Assembly (NCBI GenBank): GCA_951799425.1
Contig: OX637393.1
Coordinates: 32,779,744-32,843,743, forward strand
Reading direction: 5' to 3'
DNA: 64,000 nt
Source of the DNA: Ilex aquifolium
Lineage: Eukaryota; Streptophyta; Magnoliopsida; Aquifoliales; Aquifoliaceae
The translations under genes were made by a program, and so were the position numbers. The notes below the pieces were generated by a model. The model was not told the DNA's origin, made no database searches, and worked only from the letters and a program-made list of their open reading frames with translations. Positions 22,649 to 33,042 of the stretch are shown one piece after another (the first letter of the stretch is position 1; every line of letters begins with the position of its first letter).

Positions 22649-22711
22649 GTCATTGGTCTGCCACCGCTAGAATGGAGTTTCAGTGAAATTCAATCTTTGT
22701 CCCAATAAAGT

Positions 22712-22719
22712 TATAAATA
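22712..22719 (+). promoter_or_regulatory. TATA box of N1 left LTR
   Basis: TATAAATA in the context AAAGTTATAAATAGGAG, the likely U3 promoter. The same sequence is at 27710 in the right LTR. Confidence 0.7.
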
Positions 22720-23726
22720 GGAGTTGAAGACTTTGTAAATGGATTGATTTCTTTTGTTCAAAATTCTTCTCTATTTTATTTTTTAGTCTTTGTCAATCAT
22801 GTCTGGCTAGAGGGTTAAACTAGAGCTAGGGGAGGACCTCTCAATGAAGTACGATAATGTTATTGACTCTGAGCTTAAGAATATGTGATATTATGTTAAT
22901 TTAGCTTTTGATTTATTAGCAAATTTTTTGCTCTGTAAAAATCCTTGAGTCATTGTGCCACGTACACTGATTGCTTGAATTTCCCTGCGAGTAAATAACT
23001 GGTTATTCCACGCTTAATTTGATTATCATTATTTCATAGAATAATATAATTGGATGATTATTTAGGTTCCTGAATAATCTTTTGATTATAAATTGTGGTT
23101 TTATTGCTTAATTCAGTGACTTAAATCAACCGACATTTGATTCTTGTCTAGAATTAAGATTTAAGTCTTTAATCATTATTGTATGGAATTGAGAGGGGGT
23201 ACCTGATGCTCTAGTATTTTTGTTATACTATTTTAATTACTCCAAACAATTTTCTCAACTCAACAATCTTTTAAAACGAATTGTCTTCACAAGTTGTTAT
23301 AATATTTGAGTGATTGCTACTGTTTTCCAATTCCCTAAGGGTTCGACCTCGGTCTTTCGAGAATTATATTACTTCGCTCAACTTGCGCTTGGGTTTACAA
23401 TATTAAAGTTGAAGCAACCATTCTTGGAGGAAGGTATAGTTGAAGTGGAATCCATCAAACTGGTGGACTCCCACTATGAATGATTCGTCTCTGAATTTTT
23501 TTTTTTGTATTTTTTTGTATATTATTGTATGTTGTTTCTTCTATTTTATGAAATATTGCAGATACATGTGTACAGAATACGCACATCCGGTATGTTCCTC
23601 TTTACTCTTATTTGGTCTTATACCGCGTATTGTTACATTGGGGACAATGTAAATTTTTGAGTGGGGGGGGTGGAGCACATTATTTATTGGTATGAATTAT
23701 TGTGCACATGCATCTACAATGTGTTG

Positions 23727-23729
<3 letters not shown>

Positions 23730-23782
<53 letters not shown>
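23730..23782. repeat. (TA)n microsatellite
   Basis: About 26 TA units in the N1 leader between the LTR and the internal promoter. Confidence 0.95.
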
Positions 23783-23786
<4 letters not shown>

Positions 23787-23913
23787 TATATACATATAAT
23801 TTTAGTTTTAGAGTTTTTATTTGGTTTTTTAGGATTAAGTTGTATTAACTTGGGAGGAAAAATGTAAAAATTGAAAAATTTTCTAAGTATGGAATGCCCA
23901 ACTCACTGGACAA

Positions 23914-24170
23914 CGCGTTCGGACGCAAGCAACATAGAACAAAACTTACTGGAGAATGCGTCCGGATGTGACAAAAGAGGTTAAGCTCTCTGGAACACGC
24001 GTTTGGACGTGAATTCATCACGTCCAGACGCGAAGTCCAACCGTTTCAAATTCCATAGGCGCGTCTAGACAGGACATGATCACATGTCCGGGCGCGTGTT
24101 CTTTAAGGTTAATAAATGCGGTAGTTGATGCGCGTCTGGACGCGAGAACCACATGCGTCCGGACGCGTGA
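23914..24170. repeat. Palindrome array GCGTCCGGACGC, upstream of the N1 internal ORF
   Basis: Eight sites of the same 12-bp palindrome lie in 257 bp; the last (24155-24166) is perfect. The array stops 8 bp before a TATA box that serves the ORF, repeating the arrangement of the LTRs. Confidence 0.75.
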
Positions 24171-24177
24171 GAAAAAC

Positions 24178-24184
24178 TATAAAT
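24178..24184 (+). promoter_or_regulatory. Internal promoter TATA box of N1
   Basis: TATAAAT lies 112 bp before the ATG at 24290, a normal distance for a plant promoter with a short leader. The leader is T-rich and has no upstream ATG except one at 24185. Confidence 0.55.
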
Positions 24185-24289
24185 GCATGGAGCCTGAACG
24201 AATTTTTTTTCCATTCCATACTCTTCTCAACTGAAATACAAAAGTTCTCCCGCTTTTTCTGAGTAGTGGCTCCATCATTCGACTACTCC

Positions 24290-25390
24290 ATGGCACCAAC
24301 AAGGGCTTCAACTTCCAAACGGCCTCGGACTACCACCCAAGAATCCCAGGAGGAGGATACCACCTTTGACCCCGTTCGCTTTGAGACTTTAGAGGCTCGG
24401 GGTAAGATTTTTTCAGTACTATGCCACCAAGCCATATGTGCAAGAGCATCAGATAGAGTACGAGGGTTTCACTCATTTGGGGGTTCAGGATATTATATGT
24501 TCGAGACGGTGGGCCGGGTTTATGGGCCGAGAGTGGCCATGTATACCTGTTCTTGCAAGGGAGTTTTACAGCAATGTGGATGACTTTGGCAATGGCGTGT
24601 TTCACACGTATGTCCGGGGTAGGGAGATCAGATTCGATGCCACTGCCATTGCCCACTTGACTGGGATGCTTCAGGCCAGGTGCCAAATCCCGACTATCCC
24701 CAAAACTATGCCGGTGATGTAGTTGGGCGAGAGTTACTTGGGGACGAGGATTTCGTGTGGACCAAAAATTTGAGATTTCTTCAACAGGGGGATTTGACCA
24801 ACAAATATAAAATACTTAATTTAATTTCAGTATCCAATATCTTCCCCCTGTTGAGAAATAATCAAATTTATCTCGATCGAGCCAGACTTCTGTATGCCAT
24901 GGGTACTCGAAAGACCATTGACCTCCCCTCATTGATTTTTGCTGAGATGCGGCGGGCTATTGGGGACCCGAAAAAGGGGTCCATCCCATTTGCAGGATTG
25001 GCCACTGCATTGTGCGAGCGGGCTGGGGTGGTGATCGACGCTACCATGGATAGGGTCAAGAAAGTTGTTGTGTTAAACTCTGGCTCTCTTTTGAAGAGCC
25101 AGAGTGTGATGAGGCCAGTAGCGGGAGAGAGAGGTCAGGAAGCTGGAGAGCAAGGGGAGGCTACTCATAAGGATACAACACATGGGGAGGATCAGTGGGA
25201 TCAGTTCCTCAATCTTGAGGAAGATTTGGATTTACCATTGGATGAGGACACTGATCTCAGGACCGACAGACATATATTGTTTGAGATTCTTAGAGGTTAG
25301 AGGGAGACGAGGAGCGAGATGAGAGAGTTAAGGGCTCAGATGAGGGGATTAGGGCAGAGTTCACAGAGTCGGGCAAGCCCCTCATCTTAG
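24290..25390 (+). pseudogene. Plant transposon protein of N1 (Transposase_32-like), frameshifted
   Basis: The ATG at 24290 (MAPTRASTSKRPRTTTQES) is preferred because it follows the TATA box. A Ser/Thr-rich, basic N-terminus is followed by the family core: QEHQIEYEGF, AREFYSNVDDFGNGVFHTYV, GREIRFDATAIAHLTG, YPQNYAGDVVG, LTNKYKILNLISVSNIFPLL, RTIDLPSLIFAEMRR-like and GLATALCERAGVVI. An acidic tail follows, then a short coiled coil (RETRSEMRELRAQMRGL). One-base shifts near 24400 and 24680 and a TAG at 25298 (probably from CAG) break it; the natural stop is TAG at 25388. Such proteins occur in plant retroelements as extra ORFs; their function is unknown. A relative lies at 15635-16850. Confidence 0.7.
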
Positions 25391-27293
25391 CATGTTTCTT
25401 CTAGGTCCCAGAGTTTGATGATCTTTTCTTTGTTTTCTTTTTAGTTGTTTGTAGAAATCAAAACCTATTTTGGGTAGATTTTTGTTTAGGCTTGATTTCT
25501 GTTATCTTTTGAAATATGCATTGAACGAAAATTCCAAATATTATATGAAATGCATATTTTGTTCAGATGTGTTATTAAATATCTAAATAACATTTTTATG
25601 CATAATTTGACACCACAATATAAGAATAATTTGCTTAGCATTAAATTTGCAACTGTTTAAGTATCACATAGAACTTTATTCTATATTTTTGTATCTCATA
25701 TCACGTTCTTATAAAAACTCACAATTTGTGCACTTTAGACTTTACCAAGTCAAAAATTTGTTAGGTATTTTACCTTGAGAACTTGAAACATATAGTGGAG
25801 ATGCATAAAAACCCTGGTGAGTTTTGATCCAATTTTTTTTGGAGGGTTATTTACATTTACTCAATAAATAATATTTTTATTCAGCTAGTCTCCTTCAATA
25901 GTCTCATTATTTTTGTTTTGGTCAACACAAATATTGTGAATGATTGCTTGAATTTAAATTATTTGCATGGGAAGTGTGTTATCAAAAGCTCTTGAGATAT
26001 GATTTTAGGCCATCTTTGATATTAATTGAGCCTGAGCCATATTCTTTGAATATTATTATCTTTAGAAGCCATGATTGAGCCTTTGAAACAAAATTTTATT
26101 TCTTATACCCACATATAATAACCAAGCCAATGAGAAAAAATAATATCCTTCACCCTTGATTATCCTGAGATTGAGCTTTTTATTGCTTATGTAATTTGAG
26201 AAATGTTGGTTGAGAAAAGATGATCAAAGAATTTTTTTTTTTTTTTTTGCATACTTGTGAATATTTGCATTAGAGGTCTTGCTAAAAAAAAAGTATATAC
26301 ATTCAGTTGTCTTGCTGTAAAAAGAAAAAAAAGTTAAAAAAAGAAAGAAAGACAATATGTCTAGATGTGAAAAAACAGATTGAAAAGAAAAAAGAGAAAA
26401 AAATAGCAAGCATGAGTTTAAAAAATATAAGCAAGTGTTGTAAATTGTGCTTCTAAAGGGTGAAGAATGAAAGGCTATGGAAAGAAGTTTGGTTGTGTAA
26501 TGTACATGTTCTCTCGGGATAGTTTTTTGAATTCCTAAATATCCTTCGTTTCAAAACCCTAATTCCAAGGCCCTGTTACAACCTTAGATAAAGACCTAGC
26601 TGATCTCAAGAGTGTATTGGTGGATGTATGACTTGTGTAATAAGGAAAAGAATGGTGATTATTTGTTTATTGTGTGTTGATTTCCTTTCATGAGATTATG
26701 TCAAATCAATTTTTTTTGGATTACAATTATTTTAATAGACATGTGAGCATTATTTTGTTTTGACTTAAATATCTTCTTCTCACATGTGACATTTGAGGGA
26801 ATAGTCAGTATAATCTGAGAGAATTGTTTATGAGTGAATTTTCTAGTGAGATTTGACATTGAGATGAATAGTTGATAGTTGTAGAGGTGATTACCAAATA
26901 AATTATTGACTTGGTATAGTTAATTCACACTACACACGAGTTTATATGAGAATATGATAAGTCCATACATTTATATATCGTATAGCTCTATATTTTGTTT
27001 TGCATGAGTTTATAAAAAAAAAGGCTTGCAGCTTAGAATTTTTATATTGTGGTAGCAATTTATGTTATAAAATTATTATTTAGATATTTGATTACAGGTT
27101 GATGTTTGTGGGTATCATCTTTGGAAACCTTCACGAGACTATACTCGTCCACTAGGGGTAACCTAGAGGTTTAAAGGCTTGTTGCATAGGCTAAATGCAA
27201 TCGTGAAGCCTACGAAAGTGGTTTTGTTTTGTTTTGGTTTGTTTTTAGTTAATGATTTTATTTTTGTTGTTGTTTGCCTTACAGGGACTAGCA
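25391..27293. other. Non-coding 3' interior of N1
   Basis: 1.9 kb of AT-rich DNA with no ORF I can support. It includes a T run at 26230-26248 and A-rich tracts near 26330-26400. Confidence 0.7.
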
Positions 27294-27312
27294 AGGTATG
27301 AGTTGGGGGGTA
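27294..27312 (+). promoter_or_regulatory. N1 polypurine tract
   Basis: AAGGTATGAGTTGGGGGGTA directly precedes the LTR start TGATTAAGG; it would prime plus-strand DNA synthesis. Confidence 0.7.
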
Positions 27313-28413
27313 TGATTAAGGACAAATATTTACATTGTTTAGTGGAAAAGATTGATTATTTAGTTATGAAAGTTTGATAAACATGATAATTTATTTAAGA
27401 ATTGTTCCTATGCTAATAAAAGATGAGTTGTGTTTATTTTGCAGGTTAATGGAAATAAATTGGAGGACATTAATTTAAGTTGAAGCATAGCTGAGAAAGG
27501 AGCACACTGAAACGCGCGTCCGGAGGGGTGAAGATTACGCTTCCGGACGCGAGAGGCAGAAAGACAGAGGCAGAAAGAGAGAAGTAGAAAGAGGAGTATA
27601 CTGGAAGATGCGTCCGAACGGTTGAAGAACACGCGTCTAGACGCGTGTCAGTGGTCTGCCACCGCCAAAATGGAGTTTCAGTGCAATTCAATATTTGTCC
27701 CAATAAAGTTATAAATAGGAGTTGAAGACTTTGTAAACGGGTCGATTTCTTTTGTTCAAAATTCTTCTCTATTTTATTTTTTAGTCTTTGTCAATCATGT
27801 CTGGCTAGAGGGTTAAACTAGAGCTAGGGGAGGACCTCTCAATGAAGTACAATAATGTTATTGACTCTGAACTTAATGATATGTGATATATGTTAATTTA
27901 GCTTTTGATTTATTAGCAAAGTTGTTGCTCTGTAAAAATCATTGAGCCATTGTGCCACGTATACTGATTGCTTGAATTTCCCTGCGAGTAAATAACTGGT
28001 TATTCCACGCTTAAGTTGATTATCATTATTTCATAGAATAATATAATTGGATGATTATTCAGGTTCTTGAATAATCTTTTGATTATAAATTGTGGTTTTA
28101 TTGCTTAATTCGGTGACTTGAATCAACCGACATTTGATTCTTGTCTAGAATTAAGATTTAAGTCTTTAATCATTATTGTATGGAATTGAGAGGGGGTACC
28201 TAATGTTCTAGTATTTTTGTTATACTGTTTTAATTACTCCACACAAGTTTCTCAACTCAACAATCTTTTAAAACGAATTGTCTTCACAAGTTGTTATAGT
28301 ATTTGTGTGATTGCTACTGTTTTCCAATTCCCTAAGGGTTCGACCTCAGTCTTTCGAGAATTATATTACTTCACTCAACCTGTGCTTGGGTTTACAATAT
28401 TAAAGTTGAAGCA
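27313..28413 (+). repeat. N1 right LTR
   Basis: 1101 bp, TGATTAAGGACA to AAAGTTGAAGCA. It carries its own palindrome array (27513-27648, four sites, including GCGTCTAGACGC) and a TATA box at 27710-27717. The array and TATA box lie as in the left LTR. Confidence 0.9.
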
Positions 28414-28709
28414 AGTTTTTAATGTCGGTTGATTCAAGTCACCGAATTAAGTAATAAGTCTTTAATCATTATTGTATGGAATTGAGAGGGGGTACCTGAT
28501 GCTCTAGTATTTTTGTTATACTATTTTAATTACTCCAAACAATTTTCTCAACTCAACAATCTTTTAAAACGAATTGTCTTCACAATTTGTTATAGTATTT
28601 GTGTGATTGCTATTGTTTTCCAATTCCCTGAGAGTTCGACCTCGGTCTTCCGAGAATTATATTACTTCGCTCAACCTGTGCTTGGGTTTACAATATTAAA
28701 GTTGAAGCA
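28414..28709 (+). repeat. Partial duplicate of the N1 LTR end, with a small inversion
   Basis: 28457-28709 repeats the last 250 bp of the LTR (from AAGTCTTTAATCATTATTGT to TTGAAGCA). The 30-odd bases before it (GTCGGTTGATTCAAGTCACC) are an inverted copy of the LTR segment near 28102-28134. It is a local rearrangement, not a new insertion. Confidence 0.8.
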
Positions 28710-29703
28710 TATGTCTTTCTTCTCAACTTTGATTTTGTACCCGTCTATTTTCCTTCATGTTTTGCTTTTTTTGGAAGCTTGTAGGTGACTGCCATTTTTC
28801 CTTGCCTTTTTTCAAGAACGATCAAGCTTGGAAAGGCATTTAGAGTTCTGGCAAGAGAGAGGCAGACGAAAGAGGCTGCTGAGGACCGTTTGAGGTTGGC
28901 TCATGAGACAGGGCTGCCGTGAAGAGGCTTAAAAGGAGACTACCTGCGCGAGAGCAGAGTCAGAGCTGTTAACGTCCCATGAGAGGGCCGCAGGAGTTGA
29001 GGCCGAGCTACGTATAGCTCGGGAGATGGCTACCGTAGCAGAGGCTTATGAGGAGACTACCTGCGCGAGGCAGAGTCATAGTTGCGAACGTCCCTTGAGA
29101 GGGCTGTAGGAGCTGAGGCCGATCTACGTATAGCTCAGAAGATGGCTGCCGTGGTAGAGGCTTATAAGGAGACTACCTATGCGAGAGTAGAGTTATAGCT
29201 GCGAACGTCCCGTGAGAGGGCCGCAGGAGTTGAGGTCGAGCTATGTATAGCTCGGGAGATGGCTTCCGTGGGAGAGGCTTATAAGGAGACTACTTGGGCG
29301 AGAGTAGAGTCAGAGTTATGAACGTCCTGTGAGAGGGCCGCAGGAGCTGAGGCCGAGCTACGTATAACTCGGGATATGGCTGTCGTGGTAGATGCTTATA
29401 AGGAAACTACCTGCACGAGAGCAAAGTCATAGCTGCGGACATCTCGTGAGAGAGTTGTAGGAGCTGAGGTCGAGCTACATATAACTCGGGAGAGGGCTGC
29501 CGTTGCAGAGGCTCATTCCATTGAGATGGAGATGAGGAAGGAGGCTGCTGAGAGGGCCATTGCAGGCGCATTTATTAATGGTTATAAAGAGCTTGACAAC
29601 TTTCCTTGCTATTGATTTCTCTGGCTTCGTCCCATATGAGGCACCAGGGGTAGACGGTGACGGGGATAGCCTTGATGATAGTGGCTCAGAGAGCAGTGAC
29701 TGA
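28710..29703 (+). pseudogene. Antisense ORF of element E with 39-residue repeats
   Basis: After ARERQTKEAAEDRLRLAHE the protein has about five tandem units of 39 residues (RTSRERAAGVEVELCIARE then MA.V.EAYKETT.ARVESEL). It ends with EMEMRKEAAERAIAGAF, INGYKELDNFP and an acidic tail (APGVDGDGDSLDDSGSESSD) before TGA at 29701. It reads as a long charged coiled coil. It shares LRLAHE with the ORF of element D and lies antisense to the gag of E. Early units contain stops and a shift; the last three read almost openly. Function is unknown. N1 has removed or separated its N-terminal part. Confidence 0.6.
28930..29510. repeat. 117-bp tandem repeat (39 codons)
   Basis: The word AACGTCCC and its variants fall at 28971, 29087, 29204, 29321 and 29438, steps of 116-117 bp. 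The length is a multiple of three and the frame is kept through the later units, so selection for protein length is plausible. Confidence 0.9.
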
Positions 29704-29879
29704 TCGTTGGGAGTATGACGACTTTTATCTTTTTGTCTACCTTGTTGTTAGGTCATGTTCTGACTTTTGTATGCTGTTTACAAACTTTATAAAAGCAAGA
29801 CAGTTGTGGACACAATAATCTTTGTAGAGTTTTATTTCATAAATAATAGAAAAGATCAACTGAAACAATAAAGGATAAA

Positions 29880-30064
29880 TAAAATGAGAGCCACCGGCTT
29901 ATACCTGCTATTGACAATAGCTCTTCAGTTGGAGTCACCTCCTCCTCCAAAACCTCCGGATATCATCTGAATTTCTCCGAGGGGTTGCTAGCGCTCTTTG
30001 TCATTCTGGTTCTTGTCAGGGGGCGGGTTTTGTCCTCTGCCAGCAACATACTACCGCAAATGGC
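29880..30064 (-). pseudogene. C-terminal piece of element E Gag
   Basis: Minus-strand reading gives YVAGRGQNPPPDKNQNDKE and then GEIQMISGGFGGGGDSN, the usual end of Tat-like Gag after the zinc-binding motif. It continues the frame of 33043-33850 across solo LTR L2, which inserted within a Gly-His-Leu stretch (target duplication ATGGC at 30060 and 33043). Confidence 0.75.
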
Positions 30065-30248
30065 TGATTAGTACTTAAAAGTAACATTTTACTATGCCTT
30101 TTTGAGACTAATTGTACTTTGATGGAGTTTAAGTGATGTCATTTCAGGTCCTAAAATGAACAAGGACTCAAGAACAATAAGTATCACACTTGAATGTAAC
30201 ACCAGCACATTAGGGAACAAAATGGGAGAAGCTTGGAGCACTGCAAGA

Positions 30249-30597
30249 ACGTTCGAACGTCTACTTGAACTGTGAGCAGACCTGGCTGCTGAGAGAAGGT
30301 GTGTTGCAGCCAAGAAAGAAGACTCTGAGGTTCTGAGGCACTTGAGTACCACGTTCGAACACCAACTTACGTTCGAATGTCCACTTGAGTTGATTGAGGA
30401 CCAGACTACTGCATAAAGTATGGAAATGAACTTCACAGAAGACCACAGGCCACTTGAGTGAGAAGGTCAGACCACATCTGGCGTTCGAACGCCCATAATG
30501 CAAAGACAGAAGAAACGTTCGAACGCCAGACAACGTTCGAACGCCCATAAAGCAAAAAACAGAGGCAACTTTCGAACGCCAACTCATATTCGAACGT
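30249..30597. repeat. Palindrome array ACGTTCGAACGT in L2
   Basis: About eight sites of the 12-bp palindrome ACGTTCGAACGT or GCGTTCGAACGC (perfect at 30249-30260 and 30481-30492) end about 100 bp upstream of the TATA box. Two more lie at 31641-31670 in the duplicated unit, upstream of the second TATA box. Confidence 0.8.
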
Positions 30598-32693
30598 TCT
30601 CCACAGACTGGCTGCAGAGTAGTTGGCTTTTCACTTCGACTTGGGCGGCATACACTATTCTTTCACCCCCTCTTGTCTCCTCCTTCTCCTTGCCTATAAA
30701 TACTCCCATTGTTGGAGAGCTTAAGGGTGGCTTGGTAGAAAGGTTGATGGAGGCTTAGACTCCCACCAATATTATTGTAGAACTAGCTTATATTTCCTTG
30801 TATGAAGTAGTTGTTCTAGAGATTGGTTTGGCATTAGTCCAACATCTCTTAGCTTGTTATAAAAGTAGTTTTATGCTTATGTTTTCACTTACATGCATAG
30901 AGGGAGATAGCTTACCTTTGGTTGTGGATTACCCTCCAAAAGTGACTATCTTTTTTCTACTTTTAATTTGTGTTTCATTCACTTCCATTGCTTGAGCTTC
31001 TTTCTTCCCTTAGAGGAGTGAAACTCTTCCACTTTTCTAGAGCTTCGCCAAAGCCGTGAAGGGTGGAACGTGATTCACTCATTCTTTGTCGAAGATCGGC
31101 TCCTTGTTTATTGTGCTTTGTTTTGTGAACCCTCTACTTGGAGGAATGAGCATCACTCACTTTTCTAGCCTTACCAAAGCCATGAAGAGTGAGTAGTTTC
31201 TCATTCACTCTTTAGTAAGAGGAGAAAGACATGTATAAATTATCGGGATGTTATATTTGTGCAATTTTGATTATGCTTAATGCTTTATATTCCCCATGCT
31301 TATTGAATGATTGATTGCATCTAGCAAAGCTAAAGTACTTTGTATAACCAAGAGTTCTTTGTATAACATAGATAACTCTTGTATAAAAAGACTCGTTGGT
31401 TCAAGGCAAGTACCCCGGCTAGATCTTCATGACTAACCTTCAATCTTCACCATTATTGTGCTTAAATTAAAGAATGGAAATGGAACATTAATGTCATGAT
31501 TGGATGTCTTGTAGAAACACTTGCTTATTTGTAGACGGGTTAAGTCTCGGCACAGACAGTTCTTGTAAACTTCTAGAAAGACATCGGAATCATGTTCTTA
31601 ATTCTCATAATCCACCTTTATAAAGCAAAAAATAGAGGCAACGGTCGAACGCCAACTCACGTTCGAACGTTCTCCACAAACTGGCTGTAGAGTAGTTGGC
31701 TTTTCACTTCGACTTGGGCGGCATACACTATTCTTTCACCCCTTCTTGTCTCCTCCTCCTCCTTGCCTATAAATACTCCCATTGTTGGAGAGCTTAAGGG
31801 TGACTTGGTAGAAAGGTTGATGGAGGCTTAGACTCCCACCAATATTATTGTAGAACTAGCTTATATTTCCTTGTATGAAGTAGTTGTTCTAGAGATTGGT
31901 TTGGCATTAGTCCAACATCTCTTAGCTTGTTATAAAAGTAGTTTTATGCTTATGTTTTCACTTACATGCATAGACGGAGATAGCTTACCTTTGGTTGTGG
32001 ATCACCCTCCAAAAGTGACTATCTTTCTTCTACTTTTAATTTGTTTCATTCACTTCCATTGCTTGAGCTTCTTTCTTCCCTTAGAGGAGTGAAACTCTTC
32101 CACTTTTCTAGAGCTTCGCCAAAGCCGTGGAGGGTGGAACGTGATTCACTCATTCTTTGTCGAAGATCAGCTCCTTGTTTATTGTGCTTTGTTTTGTGAA
32201 CCCTCTACTTGGAGGAATGAGCATCACTCACTTTTCTAGCTTTACCAAAGCCATGAATAGTGAGTAGTTTCTCATTCACTCTTTAGTAAGAGGAGAAGGG
32301 CATGTATAAATTATCCGGATGTTATATTTGTGCAATTTTGATTATGCTTAATGCTTTATATTCCCCATGCTTATTGAATGATTGATTGCATCTAGCAAAG
32401 CTAAAGTACTTTGTATAACCAAGAGTTTTTTGTATAACATAGATAACTCTTGTATAGAAAGACTTGTTGGTTCAAGGCAAGTACCCCGGCTAGATCTTCA
32501 TGACTAACCTTCAATCTTCACCATTATTGTTCTTAAATTAAAGAATGAAAATGGAACATTAATGTCATGATTGGATGTCTTGTAGAAACACTTGCTTGTT
32601 TGTAGACAGGTTAAGTCTCGGCACAGACAATTCTTGTAAACTTCTAGAAAGACATCGGAATCATGTTCTTAATTCTCATAATCCACCTTTATC
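30548..32693 (+). repeat. 1073-bp tandem duplication within L2
   Basis: Copy 1 starts TAAAGCAAAAAACAGAGGC at 30548, and copy 2 starts TAAAGCAAAAAATAGAGGC at 31621. The two run in parallel to about 32693. The copies look about 97% alike by eye. TATA boxes are at 30695-30702 and 31768-31775, so this LTR has two promoters. Confidence 0.9.
30695..30702 (+). promoter_or_regulatory. TATA box of L2 (first copy)
   Basis: GCCTATAAATACTCCC. The second copy is at 31768-31775, and a close relative (CCTATAAATACCCC) is in L3 at 43312-43319 on the minus strand. Confidence 0.7.
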
Positions 32694-33042
32694 TTCCGAT
32701 TAACCTGCTGTTGACATGGGGGTTAATTGAGTTATCACGCACAAGTATAATAAACCGGATAATTAACTACATGTTCAGATCCTTGAACTAAAGAGTGACT
32801 CTTTTACATTAGAGCTTATCTCATATTTTGTTTAGGAAATTCTCTTGGAAAGAATCTTATATTCTGTCCAGGAAATCTCACACTTCACACAAATCTCAAG
32901 GGTTACAATCAATAGGTCTCTACCACTGCTTATCTCAGAAATACCAACAAGAGTTCTCTGTGGATTCGACTCCGGACTCAAACTGGATTATTACTATAGC
33001 TTGACCGCCTACACTTGGGTGTACACATTTCGGATCAAGCCA

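Larger units (their letters stand above)
22299..23416 (+). repeat. N1 left LTR
   Basis: About 1118 bp, TGATTAAGAACA to AAAGTTGAAGCA. It matches the right LTR closely from ATTGTTTAGTGGAAAAGATT onwards. It carries TTTTGCAG (22440-22447), a palindrome array, and a TATA box. Confidence 0.9.
22299..28709 (+). mobile_element. Element N1: LTR retrotransposon with a transposon-protein ORF only
   Basis: Direct LTRs at 22299-23416 and 27313-28413 (TGATTAAG...TTGAAGCA) bound a 3.9-kb interior. The interior holds one ORF (24290-25390), its own promoter, and a purine tract (27294-27312) before the right LTR. A partial third LTR end (28414-28709) follows. The flanks are CATGT (22294-22298) and TATGT (28710-28714), a possible 5-bp target duplication with one mismatch if the third piece belongs to the element. 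No standard primer site was found after the left LTR, and there is no gag or pol, so it is non-autonomous. Confidence 0.75.
30065..33042 (+). mobile_element. Solo LTR L2 with internal 1073-bp tandem duplication
   Basis: Bounded by TGATTAGTACTT (30065) and CGGATCAAGCCA (33042) and flanked by a perfect 5-bp target duplication ATGGC (30060-30064, 33043-33047). No coding DNA, primer site or purine tract is inside, so it is a solo LTR. Layout follows the N1 LTR: TGATTA start, TTTCAGG near 30145, palindrome array, TATA box, and an end of the type ATTCGACTCCGG...ACACTTGGGTGTACA. A segment near 31020-31100 matches the solo LTR L3 at about 42830-42920 (opposite strand). Confidence 0.85.

Noticed and set aside
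22294-28418. Target duplication using the end of the second N1 LTR (28413)
   Set aside because: CATGT and AGTTT do not match; only the end at 28709 gives a near match.
28217-28788. Two similar frames of 71 and 91 residues
   Set aside because: They are the same LTR sequence read twice (N1 LTR end and its duplicate).
30798-32092. Two near-identical short frames (MYEVVVLEIGL...)
   Set aside because: They come from the 1073-bp duplication in L2 and lie in LTR leader sequence.
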